Assembly (NCBI GenBank): GCA_018829965.1
Contig: JAHJTG010000005.1
Location: 1 to 49,557, forward strand
Reading direction: 5' to 3'
Source: Patescibacteria group bacterium
GTDB taxonomy: Bacteria > Patescibacteriota > Minisyncoccia > Minisyncoccales > Staskawiczbacteraceae
DNA: 49,557 bases
The notes beneath the pieces are model-generated. The model was not told where the DNA came from. It saw only the letters and a list, made by a program, of their open reading frames with translations, and did not search any database. Positions 47,743-49,557 of the stretch are shown piece after piece; the first letter of the stretch is position 1; every line of letters begins with the position of its first letter. The position numbers were made by a program, and so were the translations under genes.

Positions 47743-49557
47743 TGCAGCCTATCAAACTCCCGAAATTTTCACAGTGGAAAAGAATTTTTAAAATACTACA
47801 CAAAAAAGAAAAAATAACATTTTTAGTGTTTTGTATTTTAACCTTAGCATCCTTGATTTTTATCGGGACGTCTCTTTATTTAAAAAATACTAAAATAGTA
47901 CCGGCTACCGGAGGAAAATACATTGAAGGGGCGGTGGGCCAGCCAAGATTTCTAAACCCCATTTACGGAGAAACTAATGATATTGACCGTGATTTAATTG
48001 AACTTATTTTTTCTGGCTTAATGTCTTACGATAATAATGGCCAAATCGTTAAAGATTTAACTGATGATTATAAGATTTCAGAAGACGGAAAAACTTACGA
48101 GTTTAAATTAAAAGACAATATATTTTGGCACGACGGAAAATCATTAACATCAGAGGATGTGGTTTTCACAATTAAAACAATCCAAAATTCTGATTACAAG
48201 AGTCCATTAAGAGCAAACTGGTTAGAAGTAGAATCAGAAATAATTTCAGAAAAATCTTTCCGCCTAAGATTAAAGGCTCCCTATAATGCTTTTTTAGAAA
48301 ACTGCACTTTAAAAATAATACCAAAGCACGTTTGGGAAAGTATTCTACCTGAAAATTTCAATTTGTCTTTTTACAACCTCCAGCCCGTAGGCTCCGGCCC
48401 ATATAAATTTAAAGATTTGAGACAGCTAGATACTGGATTTATTAAATCTATAAATTTAAAATCTAATCGGAATTATTATAAAAATCCTCCCCATATTTCC
48501 GATATCAGTTTTATTTTCTTTGAAGGAAAAGAAGATTTAATTAAAGCCGCCGATTCAAAAAAAATAGACGGATATTCTACCGTATTTTTGGATAATGGTT
48601 TGTCTTTTTCAAAAAGTTTTTCTGCGCGCTATTTTTCAACACCAAGATATTTTGCAGTTTTTTTTAATGAGCAAAAATCAGAATTCTTTTTAGATAAAAA
48701 AATAAGGGAGGCTCTTAATTATGCAACTGACAAAAAAGAGATCGTTGATACATTAGAGGCCACTTATGCTAAAAAATATAACACAAATGTTTTCCAAATA
48801 GTTGAGTCCCCTATTCTACCTGATTTTTTCGGATATAAGGAACCTACAAATATTTATTCTGCTGATATTGAAAAAACAAAAAGTCTTTTAGATTCGGCTG
48901 GTTTTAAAAAAAACGATAATGGATTCAGAGAAAAAAATATTGACAAAAAGCCTGCTTTCCAATTTAAGACAGCTCTTTCAACGGGAGCAAAAAGTAAAGA
49001 AGTGGAAGAATTGCAAAAATGTTTATTAAAAGACCCTGATATTTATCAGGGAGATGTCACTGGATATTTTGGTTCAGCAACAAAAGAAGCTGTAACTAAA
49101 TTCCAAAAAAAATATTTACCAGACTTAGGGACAAAATACTTGGGAGCCGTTGGAAAATCAACGCGAGCAAAGCTAAATGAACTTTGCACCCCGCCAGCGC
49201 AAGAAACCTTACCGCTACAATTTATTTTAACAACCATTAACCAACCCTTATTGGTTCAAGTTGCTAATATTTTAAAATCTCAATGGGAAAAAGTAGGCAT
49301 TCAAGTAGAAATTAAGGCATTAAGTATACAAGACTTAAAGCCTATTATTAAAGAAAGGGATTACGATGCCCTCTTGTATGGAGAATCCCTGGGTATGCTT
49401 TTTGACCCATATCCTTTTTGGCATTCAAGCCAAAAAATAGACCCGGGGTTGAATTTGACAGGATATGAGAATAAAGACGCCGATAAACTATTAAAAGAAG
49501 GCAGAGAGACATTAGATATTGAAGAAAAGAAAGAAAATTACGAAAAATTCCAAGATG
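47742..49557 (+). CDS. ABC transporter peptide-binding protein (SBP family 5) with embedded peptidoglycan-binding-like domain, truncated by window end
   Basis: YEFKLKDNIFWHDGKSLTSEDVVFTIKTI; PVGSGPYKF; inserted LSTGAKSKEVEELQKCLL...GYFGSATKEAVTKFQKKY; ATG overlaps secG stop. Confidence 0.88.
   Translation, partial: MQPIKLPKFSQWKRIFKILHKKEKITFLVFCILTLASLIFIGTSLYLKNTKIVPATGGKYIEGAVGQPRFLNPIYGETNDIDRDLIELIFSGLMSYDNNGQIVKDLTDDYKISEDGKTYEFKLKDNIFWHDGKSLTSEDVVFTIKTIQNSDYKSPLRANWLEVESEIISEKSFRLRLKAPYNAFLENCTLKIIPKHVWESILPENFNLSFYNLQPVGSGPYKFKDLRQLDTGFIKSINLKSNRNYYKNPPHISDISFIFFEGKEDLIKAADSKKIDGYSTVFLDNGLSFSKSFSARYFSTPRYFAVFFNEQKSEFFLDKKIREALNYATDKKEIVDTLEATYAKKYNTNVFQIVESPILPDFFGYKEPTNIYSADIEKTKSLLDSAGFKKNDNGFREKNIDKKPAFQFKTALSTGAKSKEVEELQKCLLKDPDIYQGDVTGYFGSATKEAVTKFQKKYLPDLGTKYLGAVGKSTRAKLNELCTPPAQETLPLQFILTTINQPLLVQVANILKSQWEKVGIQVEIKALSIQDLKPIIKERDYDALLYGESLGMLFDPYPFWHSSQKIDPGLNLTGYENKDADKLLKEGRETLDIEEKKENYEKFQD

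Overview
This AT-rich, gene-dense window looks like a chromosome segment from a small-genome (CPR/Patescibacteria-like) bacterium; that placement is inferred from gene content and repeat style. Housekeeping genes include rpoD-dnaG, groES-groEL, htpX-lemA, secG, dus, HIT, NUDIX, SIMPL and TspO families, tRNA-Asn(GUU) and tRNA-Ser(GGA). These surround a large accessory region (about 3.6-23.2 kb) and a second restriction-modification (R-M) pair at 36.3-38.2 kb.

Main points of interest:
(1) A LexA repressor fused to a D12-class adenine methyltransferase, with an apparently intact self-cleavage site and a palindrome over its own -10 box. It lies between a divergent 1249-aa PD-(D/E)XK-like protein and a tail-to-tail GIY-YIG-like ORF.
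(2) A phage-type replication initiator gene whose linker carries seven GCAGAAGT iterons in all three reading frames, a lambda-O-like candidate origin.
(3) A HARE-HTH nuclease / HTH / REase / D12 methylase island next to a serine recombinase that reads into tRNA-Asn.
(4) A candidate structured ncRNA at about 26.85-27.08 kb with promoter, interleaved stems and terminator.
(5) A RAYT transposase flanked by REP palindromes, with a third palindrome inside its own CDS.
(6) Dispersed leader, palindromic and 7-bp tandem repeats, some inside coding sequence (rpoD, large surface protein).

All family calls come from reading motifs by eye. No database search was run.
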